Assembly (NCBI GenBank): GCA_963971575.1
Contig: OZ020611.1
Span: 246,164,654 to 246,228,653 of the forward strand
DNA from: Liopterus haemorrhoidalis
Taxonomy: Eukaryota; Arthropoda; Insecta; Coleoptera; Dytiscidae
Reading direction: 5' to 3'
DNA length: 64,000 nt
Shown: positions 19,738 to 32,000 of the stretch, piece by piece
Layout of the letters: each line of letters opens with the position of its first letter
How positions within the stretch are numbered: position 1 is the first letter of the stretch
The notes under the pieces: model-generated
Told to the model about the DNA's origin: nothing
The model's input: the letters and a program-made list of their open reading frames with translations, nothing else
Databases searched by the model: none
Made by a program: the position numbers and the translations under genes

Positions 19738-21120
19738 TTTTAAATTTGAAAAAATGGTATGCTGCATATTTGGCTAGTAGCTCTCAAAGAACGTACAAAC
19801 TTACTTAGAGCTATTAAAAATATTGAATGGAAAAAACATTCCAAAAATTTACCTTCAGAATACTTACAAAACATTTAAAATTCACAGAATTTTTGAAATT
19901 TGAAAAAATGGTGTACAACACTTTAGGCTATTAGCGCCCAAAGAACATACATACTTACAGCGGTTAAAAATATTGAAACGTAAAAACATTCCAAAAATTT
20001 ACTTACACAATACTTACAATAAAATTAAAATCAACATAATTTTTTGAAATTTGTAACAATAGTGTGCAGCATCTTTGGCTATTAGCACCCAAAGAACATA
20101 AAACTTAAAGCTATTAAAAATATTGAATCGGAAAAACATTTTCCTGCACAATATTTACAAAAATCTTAAAATCCACAGAATTTTTTGAAATTTGAAATAA
20201 TGGTGTACAGCAGTTTAGGCTATTAGCGCCCGAAGAACATAAAAACTTACTTAGAGCTGTTAAAAATATTGAGACGTAAAAACATTCCAAAAATTCACAA
20301 TACTTACAAAAAAGTTAAAATCCATAGAATTTTTTTAAAATTAAGAAAATGGTGTTTAGCATTTTCAGCTATTAGCGCCCATGGAACATACATACTTAGA
20401 GCTATTAAAAGTATTCAATCGAAAAAACATAAAATTTACCTGTACAATACTTACAAAAAATTTAAAATCCACAGAATTTTTGTAAATTTAAGAAAATGGT
20501 GTGTAACATTTTCGGATATTAGCGCCCAAGGAACATACATACTTAGAGCTATTAAAAATATTCAATCGGAAAAATATAAAATTTACCTGTACAATACTTA
20601 CAAAAAATTTAAAATCCACAGAATTTTTTGAATTTTGAGAAAATGGTGTTTAGCATTTTCAGCTATTAGCGTCCATGGAACATACATACTTAGAGCTATT
20701 AAAAATATTCAATCGAAAAAACATAAAATATACCTGTACAATACTTACAAAAAATTTAAAATCCACAGAATTTTTTGAATTTTGAGAAAATGGTGTTTAG
20801 CATTTTCAGCTATTAGCGCCCATGGAACATACATACTTAGAGCTATTAAAAATATTCAATCGAAAAAACATAAAATTTACCTGTACAATACTTACAAAAA
20901 ATTTAAAATCCACAGAATTTTTGTAAATTTAAGAAAATGGTGAGTAGCATTTTCGGCTATTAGCGCCCAAGGAACATACATACTTAGAGCTATTAAAAAT
21001 ATTCAATCGGAAAAATATAAAATTTACCTGTACAATACTTACAAAAAATTTAAAATCCACAGAATTTTTTGAATTTTGAGAAAATGGTGTGCAGCAACTT
21101 TGGCTATTAGCTCCCAAGAG
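19738..21120. repeat. ~147-bp tandem repeat, about ten units
   Basis: Units, anchored on 'aaaatggtg', recur at 19754, 19908, 20059, 20200, 20349, 20496, 20643, 20790, 20937 and 21084. Spacing is 154, 151, 141, 149, then 147 five times. The left units are diverged and the right ones homogenised. Two subtypes alternate as A-B-A-A-B, suggesting a 441-bp trimer. Because 147 is 49 codons, a periodic 120-codon frame arises at 20269 without being a gene. Confidence 0.9.
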
Positions 21121-21250
21121 ATGTCGACTCAGTATAGGATGTCCCTTCTTAACCCTTCAATAGACACTCAACTTGTTTCATCACTATTGCACTTTTTCAA
21201 ATTTTACTTTTTGTAAAACTGGTAAAAATGTGTACGCACAGCAACAGCTT
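21121..21250. other. Junction between the 147-bp array and the 659-bp satellite
   Basis: About 130 bp do not match either tandem family. No target duplication or transposon end is visible at either boundary. Confidence 0.6.
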
Positions 21251-21831
21251 AATGATACATGCTTTAGTATAAGTTTGGTTATTAAGGCCCCAATTTCCTT
21301 CGACTAAAATGGACTTGAGGAACTCAAAAATTTAAACCAGAGGTCCCTATCTTTTACCGTTATTGAGATATAATTTTTTGAAAAATTAAATTCTATTACA
21401 AAAATTTCAAAATTTCAACCGCAGGTCCCTATCTCTTTTAGTTTTTGAGATACATGTTCATATACTCTCTGTTAATTTTTTTGAAAAAAAAAAGTTTTCC
21501 TAATACAGTCCAAAATATGGCCGTTAGGTAATTTTGGGGTGAGGATTCATAAAAAAATATTTAAAAAAATCAAGAGGCCTTAGTTTTTGAGTTATAGTCA
21601 ATTTTAGGTACTATATTCCGATATAGTCAATTTTAGGTACTTTTTTTCCGATTTACTCAAAAACAGTTGGCCAAATTCCAAAATGAACCTTATTTTTGTG
21701 ATCTACGGCCCAATGTGTATCAATTTTGAGAAAAATCCGAAATATTTTTTTTTGTAAAAATTCGAGATTTCTTATCGAAGGGGTCCCCCTCACGATTTTT
21801 CGATTTTTTGCCATTTTTAAGGGTTTTGTTT
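21251..21831. repeat. First satellite monomer with a 79-bp deletion
   Basis: The edge monomer is 581 bp. It lacks the segment between 'aaaatttc' and 'aaccgcaggtccc' (deletion point about 21416), where the missing part is bounded by similar caaaa-ttc sequences. It also has ctttagtat instead of cttttgtat. Confidence 0.85.
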
Positions 21832-23150
21832 AATGATACATGCTTTTGTATAAGTTTGGTTATTAAGGCCCCAATTTCCTTCGACTAATATGGACTTGAG
21901 GAACTCAAAAATTTAAACCAGAGGTCCCTATCTTTTACCGTTATTGAGATATAATTTTTTGAAAAATTAAATTCTATTACAAAAATTTCAAAAGTTTTCA
22001 AAATTTTTTGTTGTTTAAAATATGTTTTAAAATGTGCCTTTACCATATATCGGACCTTAAAACTTCAAAAATTCCAACCGCAGGTCCCTATCTCTTTTAG
22101 TTTTTGAGATACATGTTCATATACTCTCTGTTATTTTTTTTGAAAAAAAAAATTTTTCCTAATACTGTCCAAAATATGGCCGTTAGGTAACTTTGGGGTG
22201 AGGATTAATGAAAAAATATTTAAAAAAATCAAGAGGCCTTAGTTTTTGAGTTATAGTCAATTTTAGGTACTATTTTCCGATATAGTCAATTTTAGGTACT
22301 TTTTTTCCGATTTACTCAAAAACAGTTGGCCAAAATCCAAAATGAACCTTATTTTTGTGATCTACGGCCCAATGTGTATCAATTTTGAGAAAAATCCGAA
22401 ATATTTTTTTTTGTAAAAATTCGAGATTTCTTATCGAAGGGGTCTCCCTTACGATTTTTCGATTTTTTGCCTTTTTTTAAGGGTTTTGTTTAATGATACA
22501 TGCTTTTGTATAAGTTTGGTTATTAAGGCCCCAATTTCCTTCGACTAAAATGGACTTGAGGAACTCAAAAATTTAAACCAGAGGTCCCTATCTTTTACCG
22601 TTATTGAGATATAATTTTTTGAAAAATTAAATTCTATTACAAAAATTTCAAAATTTTTCAAAAATTTTTTTGTTTTAAAATATGTTTTAAAATGTGCCCT
22701 TACCATATATCGGACCTTAAAACTTCAAAAATTCCAACCGCAGGTCCCTATCTCTTTTAGTTTTTGAGATACATGTTCATATACTCTCTGTTAATTTTTT
22801 TGAAAAAAAAAAGTTTTCCTAATACAGTCCAAAATATGGCCGTTAGGTAACTTTGGGGTGAGGATTAATAAAAAAATATTTAAAAAAATCAAGAGGCCTT
22901 AGTTTTTGAGTTATAGTCAATTTTAGGTACTATTTTCCGATATAGTCAATTTGAGGTACTTTTTTTCCGATTTACTCAAAAACAGTTGGCCAAAATCCAA
23001 AATGAACCTTATTTTTGTGATCTACGGCCCAATGTGTATCAATTTTGAGAAAAATCCGAAATATTTTTTTTTGTAAAAATTCGAGATTTCTTATCGAAGG
23101 GGTCTCCCTTACGATTTTTCGATTTTTTGCCATTTTTAAGGGTTTTGTTT

Positions 23151-25786
23151 AATGATACATGCTTTTGTATAAGTTTGGTTATTAAGGCCCCAATTTCCTT
23201 CGACTAATATGGACTTGAGGAACTCAAAAATTTAAACCAGAGGTCCATATCTTTTACCGTTATTGAGATATAATTTTTTGAAAAATTAAATTCTATTACG
23301 AAAATTTCAAAATTTTTCAAAATTTTTTTTTGTTTAAAATATGTTTTAAAATGTGCCTTTACCATATATCGGACCTTAAAACTTCAAAAATTCCAACCGC
23401 AGGTCCCTATCTCTTTTAGTTTTTGAGATACATGTTCATATACTCTCTGTTAATTTTTTTGAAAAAAAAAAGTTTTCCTAATACAGTCCAAAATATTGCC
23501 GTTAGGTAATTTTGGGGTGAGGATTAATAAAAAAATATTTAAAAAAATAAAGAGGCCTTAGTTTTTGAGTTATAGTCAATTTTAGGTACTATTTTCCGAT
23601 ATAGTCAATTTTAGGTACTTTTTTTCCGATTTACTCAAAAACAGTTGGCCAAAATCCGAAATGAACCTTATTCTTGTGATCTACGGCCCAATGTGTATCA
23701 ATTTTGAGAAAAATCCGATAATTTTTTTTTTGTAAAAATTCGAGATTTCTTATCGAAGGGGTGCCCCTTACGATTTTTCGATTTTTTGCCATTTTTAAGG
23801 GTTTTGTTTAATGATACATGCTTTTGTATAAGTTTGGTTATTAAGGCCCCAATTTCCTTCGACTAAAATGGACTTGAGGAATTCAAAAATTTAAACCAGA
23901 GGTCCCTATCTTTTAAGGTTATTGAGATATAATTTTTTGAAAAATTAAATTCTATTACAAAAATTTCAAAATTTTTCAAAATTTTTTTTTGTTTAAAATA
24001 TGTTTTGAAATGTGCCTTTACCATATATCGGACCTTAAAACTTCAAAAATTCCAACCGCAGGTCCCTATCTCATTTAGTTTTTGAGATACATGTTCATAT
24101 ACTCTCTGTTAATTTTTTTGAAAAAAAAAAGTTTTCCTAATACAGTCCAAAATATGGCCGCTAAATAATTTTGGGGTAAGGATTAATGAAAGAATATTTA
24201 AAAAAATCAAGAGGCCTTAGTTTTTGAGTTATAGTCAATTTTAGGTACTATTTTCCGATATAGTCAATTTTAGGTACTTTTTTTCCGATTTACTCAAAAA
24301 CAGTTGGCCAAAATCCAAAATGAACCTTATTTTTGTGATCTACGGCCCAATGTGTATCAATTTTGAGAAAAATCCGAAATATTTTTTTTTGTAAAAATTC
24401 GAGATTTCTTATCGAAGGGGTCCCTCTTACGATTTTTCGATTTTTTGCCATTTTTAAGGGTTTTGTTTAATGATACATGCTTTTGTATAAGTTTGGTTAT
24501 TAAGGCCCCAATTTCCTTCGACTAATATGGACTTGAGGAACTCAAAAATTTAAACCAGAGGTCCATATCTTTTACCGTTATTGAGATATAATTTTTTGAA
24601 AAATTAAATTCTATTACGAAAATTTCAAAATTTTTCAAAATTTTTTTTTGTTTAAAATATGTTTTGAAATGTGCCTTTACCATATATCGGACCTTAAAAC
24701 TTCAAAAATTCCAACCGCAGGTCCCTATCTCATTTAGTTTTTGAGATACATGTTCATATACTCTCTGTTAATTTTTTTGAAAAAAAAAAGTTTTCCTAAT
24801 ACAGTCCAAAATATGGCCGCTAAATAATTTTGGGGTAAGGATTAATGAAAAAATATTTAAAAAAATCAAGAGGCCTTAGTTTTTGAGTTATAGTCAATTT
24901 TAGGTACTATTTTCCGATATAGTCAATTTTAGGTACTTTTTTTCCGATTTACTCAAAAACAGTTGGCCAAAATCCAAAATGAACCTTATTTTTGTGATCT
25001 ACGGCCCAATGTGTATCAATTTTGAGAAAAATCCGAAATATTTTTTTTTGTAAAAATTCGAGATTTCTTATCGAAGGGGTCCCCCTTACGATTTTTCGAT
25101 TTTTTGCCATTTTTAAGGGTTTTGTTTAATGATACATGCTTTTGTATAAGTTTGGTTATTAAGGCCCCAATTTCCTTCGACTAATATGGACTTGAGGAAC
25201 TCAAAAATTTAAACCAGAGGTCCATATCTTTTACCGTTATTGAGATATAATTTTTTGAAAAATTAAATTCTATTACGAAAATTTCAAAATTTTTCAAAAT
25301 TTTTTTTTGTTTAAAATATGTTTTGAAATGTGCCTTTACCATATATCGGACCTTAAAACTTCAAAAATTCCAACCGCAGGTCCCTATCTCATTTAGTTTT
25401 TGAGATACATGTTCATATACTCTCTGTTAATTTTTTTGAAAAAAAAAAGTTTTCCTAATACAGTCCAAAATATGGCCGCTAAATAATTTTGGGGTAAGGA
25501 TTAATGAAAAAATATTTAAAAAAATCAAGAGGCCTTAGTTTTTGAGTTATAGTCAATTTTAGGTACTATTTTCCGATATAGTCAATTTTAGGTACTTTTT
25601 TTCCGATTTACTCAAAAACAGTTGGCCAAAATCCAAAATGAACCTTATTTTTGTGATCTACGGCCCAATGTGTATCAATTTTGAGAAAAATCCGAAATAT
25701 TTTTTTTTGTAAAAATTCGAGATTTCTTATCGAAGGGGTCCTCCTTACGATTTTTCGATTTTTTGCCATTTTTAAGGGTTTTGTTT
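23151..25786. repeat. Satellite block units 4-7, copied 18 monomers downstream
   Basis: Unit 4 carries 'aataaagaggcc', 'ccgataatt' and ggtgcccctta. Units 5-7 carry 'ggccgctaaataatttt'. The same markers in the same order lie in units 22-25 (35021-37655), with the marker pair at 24160 and 36029 about 11.87 kb apart. Confidence 0.85.
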
Positions 25787-27104
25787 AATGATACATGCTT
25801 TTGTATAAGTTTGGTTATTAAGGCCCCAATTTCCTTCGACTAAAATGGACTTGAGGAACTCAAAAATTTAAACCAGAGGTCCCTATCTTTTACCGTTATT
25901 GAGATATAATTTTTTGAAAAATTAAATTCTATTACAAAAATTTCAAAATTTTTCAAAAATTTTTTTGTTTTAAAATATGTTTTAAAATGTGCCCTTACCA
26001 TATATCGGACCTTAAAACTTCAAAAATTCCAACCGCAGGTCCCTATCTCTTTTAGTTTTTGAGATACATGTTCATATACTCTCTGTTAATTTTTTTGAAA
26101 AAAAAAAGTTTTCCTAATACAGTCCAAAATATGGCCGTTAGGTAATTTTGGGGTGAGGATTAATGAAAAAATATTTAAAAAAATCAAGAGGCCTTAGTTT
26201 TTGAGTCATAGTCAATTTTAGGTACTATTTTCCGATATAGTCAATTTTAGGTACTTTTTTTCCGATTTACTCAAAAACAGTTGGCCAAAATCCAAAATGA
26301 ACCTTATTTTTGTGATCTACGGCCCAATGTGTATCAATTTTGAGAAAAATCCGAAATATTTTTTTTTGTGAAAATTCGAGATTTCTTATCGAAGGGGTCC
26401 CCCTTACGATTTTTCGATTTTTTGCCATTTTTAAGGGTTTTGTTTAATGATACATGCTTTTGTATAAGTTTGGTTATTAAGGCCCCAATTTCCTTCGACT
26501 AATATGGACTTGAGGAACTCAAAAATTTAAACCAGAGGTCCCTATCTTTTACCGTTATTGAGATATAATTTTTTGAAAAATGAAATTCAATTACAAAAAT
26601 TTCAAAATTTTACAAAAATTTTTTTTGTTTAAAATATGTTTTAAAATATGCCTTTACCATATATCGGACCTTAAAACTTCAAAAATTCCAACCGCAGGTC
26701 CCTATCTCTTTTAGTTTTTGAGATACATGTTCATATACTCTCTGTTAATTTTTTTGAAAAAAAAAAGTTTTCCTAATACAGTCCAAAATATGGCCGTTAG
26801 GTAACCTTGGGGTGAGGATTAATAAAAAAATATTTAAAAAAATCAAGAGGCCTTAGTTTTTGAGTCATAGTCAATTTTAGGTACTATTTTCCGATATAGT
26901 CAATTTTAGGTACTTTTTTTCCGATTTACTCAAAAACAGTTGGCCAAAATCCAAAATGAACCTTATTTTTGTGATCTACGGCCCAATGTGTATCAATTTT
27001 GAGAAAAATCCGAAATATTTTTTTTTGTAAAAATTCGAGATTTCTTATCGAAGGGGTCCCCCTTACGATTTTTCGATTTTTTGCCATTTTTAAGGGTTTT
27101 GTTT

Positions 27105-29083
27105 AATGATACATGCTTTTGTATAAGTTTGGTTATTAAGGCCCCAATTTCCTTCGACTAAAATGGACTTGAGGAACTCAAAAATTTAAACCAGAGGTCC
27201 CTATCTTTTACCGTTATTGAGATATAATTTTTTGAAAAATTAAATTCTATTACAAAAATTTCAAAATTTTTCAAAATTTTTTTTGTTTTAAAATATGTTT
27301 TAAAATGTGCCCTTACCATATATCGGACCTTAAAACTTCAAAAATTCCAACCGCAGGTCCCTATCTCTTTTAGTTTTTGAGATACATGTTCATATACTCT
27401 CTGTTAATTTTTTTGAAAAAAAAAAAAGTTTTCCTAATACAGTCCAAAATATGGCCGTTAGGTAACTTTGGGGTGAGGATTAATAAAAAAATATTTAAAA
27501 AAATCAAGAGGCCTTAGTTTTTGAGTTATAGTCAATTTTAGGTACTATTTTCCGATATAGTCAATTTTAGGTACTTTTTTTCCGATTTACTCAAAAACAG
27601 TTGGCCAAAATCCAAAATGAACCGTATTTTTGGGATCTACGGCCCAATGTGTATCAATGTTTAGAAAAATCCGAAATATTTTTTTTTGTAAAAATTCGAG
27701 ATTTCTTATCGAAGGGGTCTCCCTTACGATTTTTCGATTTTTTGCCATTTTTAAGGGTTTTGTTTAATGATACATGCTTTTGTATAAGTTTGGTTATTAA
27801 GGCCCCAATTTCCTTCGACTAATATGGACTTGAGGAACTCAAAAATTTAAACCAGAGGTCCCTATCTTTTACCGTTATTGAGATATAATTTTTTGAAAAA
27901 TGAAATTCAATTACAAAAATTTCAAAATTTTACAAAAATTTTTTTTGTTTAAAATATGTTTTAAAATATGCCTTTACCATATATCGGACCTTAAAACTTC
28001 AAAAATTCCAACCGCAGGTCCCTATCTCTTTTAGTTTTTGAGATACATGTTCATATACTCTCTGTTAATTTTTTAAAAAAAAAAAAGTTTTCCTAATACA
28101 GTCCAAAATATGGCCGTTAGGTAATTTTGGGGTGAGGATTAATGAAAAAATATTTAAAAAAATCAAGAGGCCTTAGTTTTTGAGTCATAGTCAATTTTAG
28201 GTACTATTTTCCGATATAGTCAATTTTAGGTACTTTTTTTCCGATTTACTCAAAAACAGTTGGCCAAAATCCAAAATGAACCTTATTTTTGTGATCTACG
28301 GCCCAATGTGTATCAATTTTGAGAAAAATCCGAAATATTTTTTTTTGTGAAAATTCGAGATTTCTTATCGAAGGGGTCCCCCTTACGATTTTTCGATTTT
28401 TTGCCATTTTTAAGGGTTTTGTTTAATGATACATGCTTTTGTATAAGTTTGGTTATTAAGGCCCCAATTTCCTTCGACTAATATGGACTTGAGGAACTCA
28501 AAAATTTAAACCAGAGGTCCCTATCTTTTACCGTTATTGAGATATAATTTTTTGAAAAATGAAATTCAATTACAAAAATTTCAAAATTTTTCAAAATTTT
28601 TTTTGTTTTAAAATATGTTTTAAAATATGCCTTTACCATATATCGGACCTTAAAACTTCAAAAATTCCAACCGCAGGTCCCTATCTCTTTTAGTTTTTGA
28701 GATACATGTTCATATACTCTCTGCTAATTTTTTTGAAAAAAAAAAGTTTTCCTAATACAGTCCAAAATATGGCCGTTAGGTAACTTTGGGGTGAGGATTA
28801 ATAAAAAAATATTTAAAAAAATCAAGAGGCCTTAGTTTTTGAGTCATAGTCAATTTTAGGTACTATTTTCCGATATAGTCAATTTTAGGTACTTTTTTTC
28901 CGATTTACTCAAAAACAGTTGGCCAAAATCCAAAATGAACCTTATTTTTGTGATCTACGGCCCAATGTGTATCAATTTTGAGAAAAATCCGAAATATTTT
29001 TTTTTGTAAAAATTCGAGATTTCTTATCGAAGGGGTCCCCCTTACGATTTTTCGATTTTTTGCCATTTTTAAGGGTTTTGTTT
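27105..29083. repeat. Variant trio, units 10-12, repeated at units 15-17 and 19-21
   Basis: Each trio starts with a 661-bp unit carrying 'aaccgtatttttg' and 'caatgtttag', followed by a unit with 'ttttgtgaaaattcgag' and one with 'ctctgctaattt'. The other copies start at 30402 and 33040, five and four monomers later. The unit after the second and third '661' pair also begins 'aatgatatatgc'. Confidence 0.8.
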
Positions 29084-32000
29084 AATGATACATGCTTTTG
29101 TATAAGTTTGGTTATTAAGGCCCCAATTTCCTTCGACTAAAATGGACTTGAGGAACTCAAAAATTTAAACCAGAGGTCCCTATCTTTTACCGTTATTGAG
29201 ATATAATTTTTTGAAAAATGAAATTCAATTACAAAAATTTCAAAATTTTACAAAAAATTTTTTGTTTTAAAATATGTTTTAAAATGTGCCCTTACCATAT
29301 ATCGGACCTTAAAACTTCAAAAATTCCAACCGCAGGTCCCTATCTCTTTTAGTTTTTGAGATACATGTTCATATACTCTCTGTTAATTTTTTTGAAAAAA
29401 AAAAGTTTTCCTAATACAGTCCAAAATATGGCCGTTAGGTAACTTTGGGGTGAGGATTAATAAAAAAATATTTAAAAAAATCAAGAGGCCTTAGTTTTTG
29501 AGTTATAGTCAATTTTAGGTACTATTTTCCGATATAGTCAATTTTAGGTACTTTTTTTCCGATTTACTCAAAAACAGTTGGCCAAAATCCAAAATGAACC
29601 TTATTTTTGTGATCTACGGCCCAATGTGTATCAATTTTGAGAAAAATCCGAAATATTTTTTTTTGTAAAAATTCGAGATTTCTTATCGAAGGGGTCCCCC
29701 TTACGATTTTTCGATTTTTTGCCATTTTTAAGGGTTTTGTTTAATGATACATGCTTTTGTATAAGTTTGGTTATTAAGGCCCCAATTTCCTTCGACTAAA
29801 ATGGACTTGAGGAACTCAAAAATTTTAACCAGAGGTCCCTATCTTTTACCGTTATTGAGATATAATTTTTTGAAAAATTAAATTCTATTACAAAAATTTC
29901 AAAATTTTTCATAATTTTTTTTTGTTTAAAATATGTTTGAAAATGTGCCTTTACCATATATCGGACCTTAAAACTTCAAAAATTCCAACCGCAGGTCCCT
30001 ATCTCTTTTAGTTTTTGAGATACATGTTCATATACTCTCTGTTATTTTTTTTGAAAAAAAAAATTTTTCCTAAGACTGTCCAAAATATGGCCGTTAGGTA
30101 ACTTTGGGGTGAGGATTAATGAAAAAATATTTAAAAAAATCAAGAGGCCTTAGTTTTTGAGTTATAGTCAATTTTAGGTACTATTTTCCGATATAGTCAA
30201 TTTTAGGTACTTTTTTTCCGATTTACTCAAAAACAGTTGGCCAAAATCCAAAATGAACCTTATTTTTGTGATCTACGGCCCAATGTGTATCAATTTTGAG
30301 AAAAATCCGAAATATTTTTTTTTGTAAAAATTCGAGATTTCTTATCGAAGGGGTCCCCCTTACGATTTTTCGATTTTTTGCCATTTTTAAGGGTTTTGTT
30401 TAATGATACATGCTTTTGTATAAGTTTGGTTATTAAGGCCCCAATTTCCTTCGACTAAAATGGACTTGAGGAACTCAAAAATTTAAACCAGAGGTCCCTA
30501 TCTTTTACCGTTATTGAGATATAATTTTTTGAAAAATTAAATTCTATTACAAAAATTTCAAAATTTTTCAAAATTTTTTTTGTTTTAAAATATGTTTTAA
30601 AATGTGCCCTTACCATATATCGGACCTTAAAACTTCAAAAATTCCAACCGCAGGTCCCTATCTCTTTTAGTTTTTGAGATACATGTTCATATACTCTCTG
30701 TTAATTTTTTTGAAAAAAAAAAAAGTTTTCCTAATACAGTCCAAAATATGGCCGTTAGGTAACTTTGGGGTGAGGATTAATAAAAAAATATTTAAAAAAA
30801 TCAAGAGGCCTTAGTTTTTGAGTTATAGTCAATTTTAGGTACTATTTTCCGATATAGTCAATTTTAGGTACTTTTTTTCCGATTTACTCAAAAACAGTTG
30901 GCCAAAATCCAAAATGAACCGTATTTTTGTGATCTACGGCCCAATGTGTATCAATGTTTAGAAAAATCCGAAATATTTTTTTTTGTAAAAATTCGAGATT
31001 TCTTATCGAAGGGGTCTCCCTTACGATTTTTCGATTTTTTGCCATTTTTAAGGGTTTTGTTTAATGATACATGCTTTTGTATAAGTTTGGTTATTAAGGC
31101 CCCAATTTCCTTCGACTAATATGGACTTGAGGAACTCAAAAATTTAAACCAGAGGTCCCTATCTTTTACCGTTATTGAGATATAATTTTTTGAAAAATGA
31201 AATTCAATTACAAAAATTTCAAAATTTTACAAAAATTTTTTTTGTTTAAAATATGTTTTAAAATATGCCTTTACCATATATCGGACCTTAAAACTTCAAA
31301 AATTCCAACCGCAGGTCCCTATCTCTTTTAGTTTTTGAGATACATGTTCATATACTCTCTGTTAATTTTTTAAAAAAAAAAAAGTTTTCCTAATACAGTC
31401 CAAAATATGGCCGTTAGGTAATTTTGGGGTGAGGATTAATGAAAAAATATTTAAAAAAATCAAGAGGCCTTAGTTTTTGAGTCATAGTCAATTTTAGGTA
31501 CTATTTTCCGATATAGTCAATTTTAGGTACTTTTTTTCCGATTTACTCAAAAACAGTTGGCCAAAATCCAAAATGAACCTTATTTTTGTGATCTACGGCC
31601 CAATGTGTATCAATTTTGAGAAAAATCCGAAATATTTTTTTTTGTGAAAATTCGAGATTTCTTATCGAAGGGGTCCCCCTTACGATTTTTCGATTTTTTG
31701 CCATTTTTAAGGGTTTTGTTTAATGATATATGCTTTTGTATAAGTTTGGTTATTAAGGCCCCAATTTCCTTCGACTAAAATGGACTTGAGGAACTCAAAA
31801 ATTTAAACCAGAGGTCCCTATCTTTTACCGTTATTGAGATATAATTTTTTGAAAAATTAAATTCTATTACAAAAATTTCAAAATTTTTCAAAATTTTTTT
31901 TGTTTTAAAATATGTTTTAAAATGTGCCCTTACCATATATCGGACCTTAAAACTTCAAAAATTCCAACCGCAGGTCCCTATCTCTTTTAGTTTTTGAGAT

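Noticed and set aside
20269..20631. 120-codon frame with 49-residue repeats
   Set aside because: The periodicity is that of the 147-bp tandem repeat (147 = 49 x 3). It starts with TTG, and neighbouring units break the frame.
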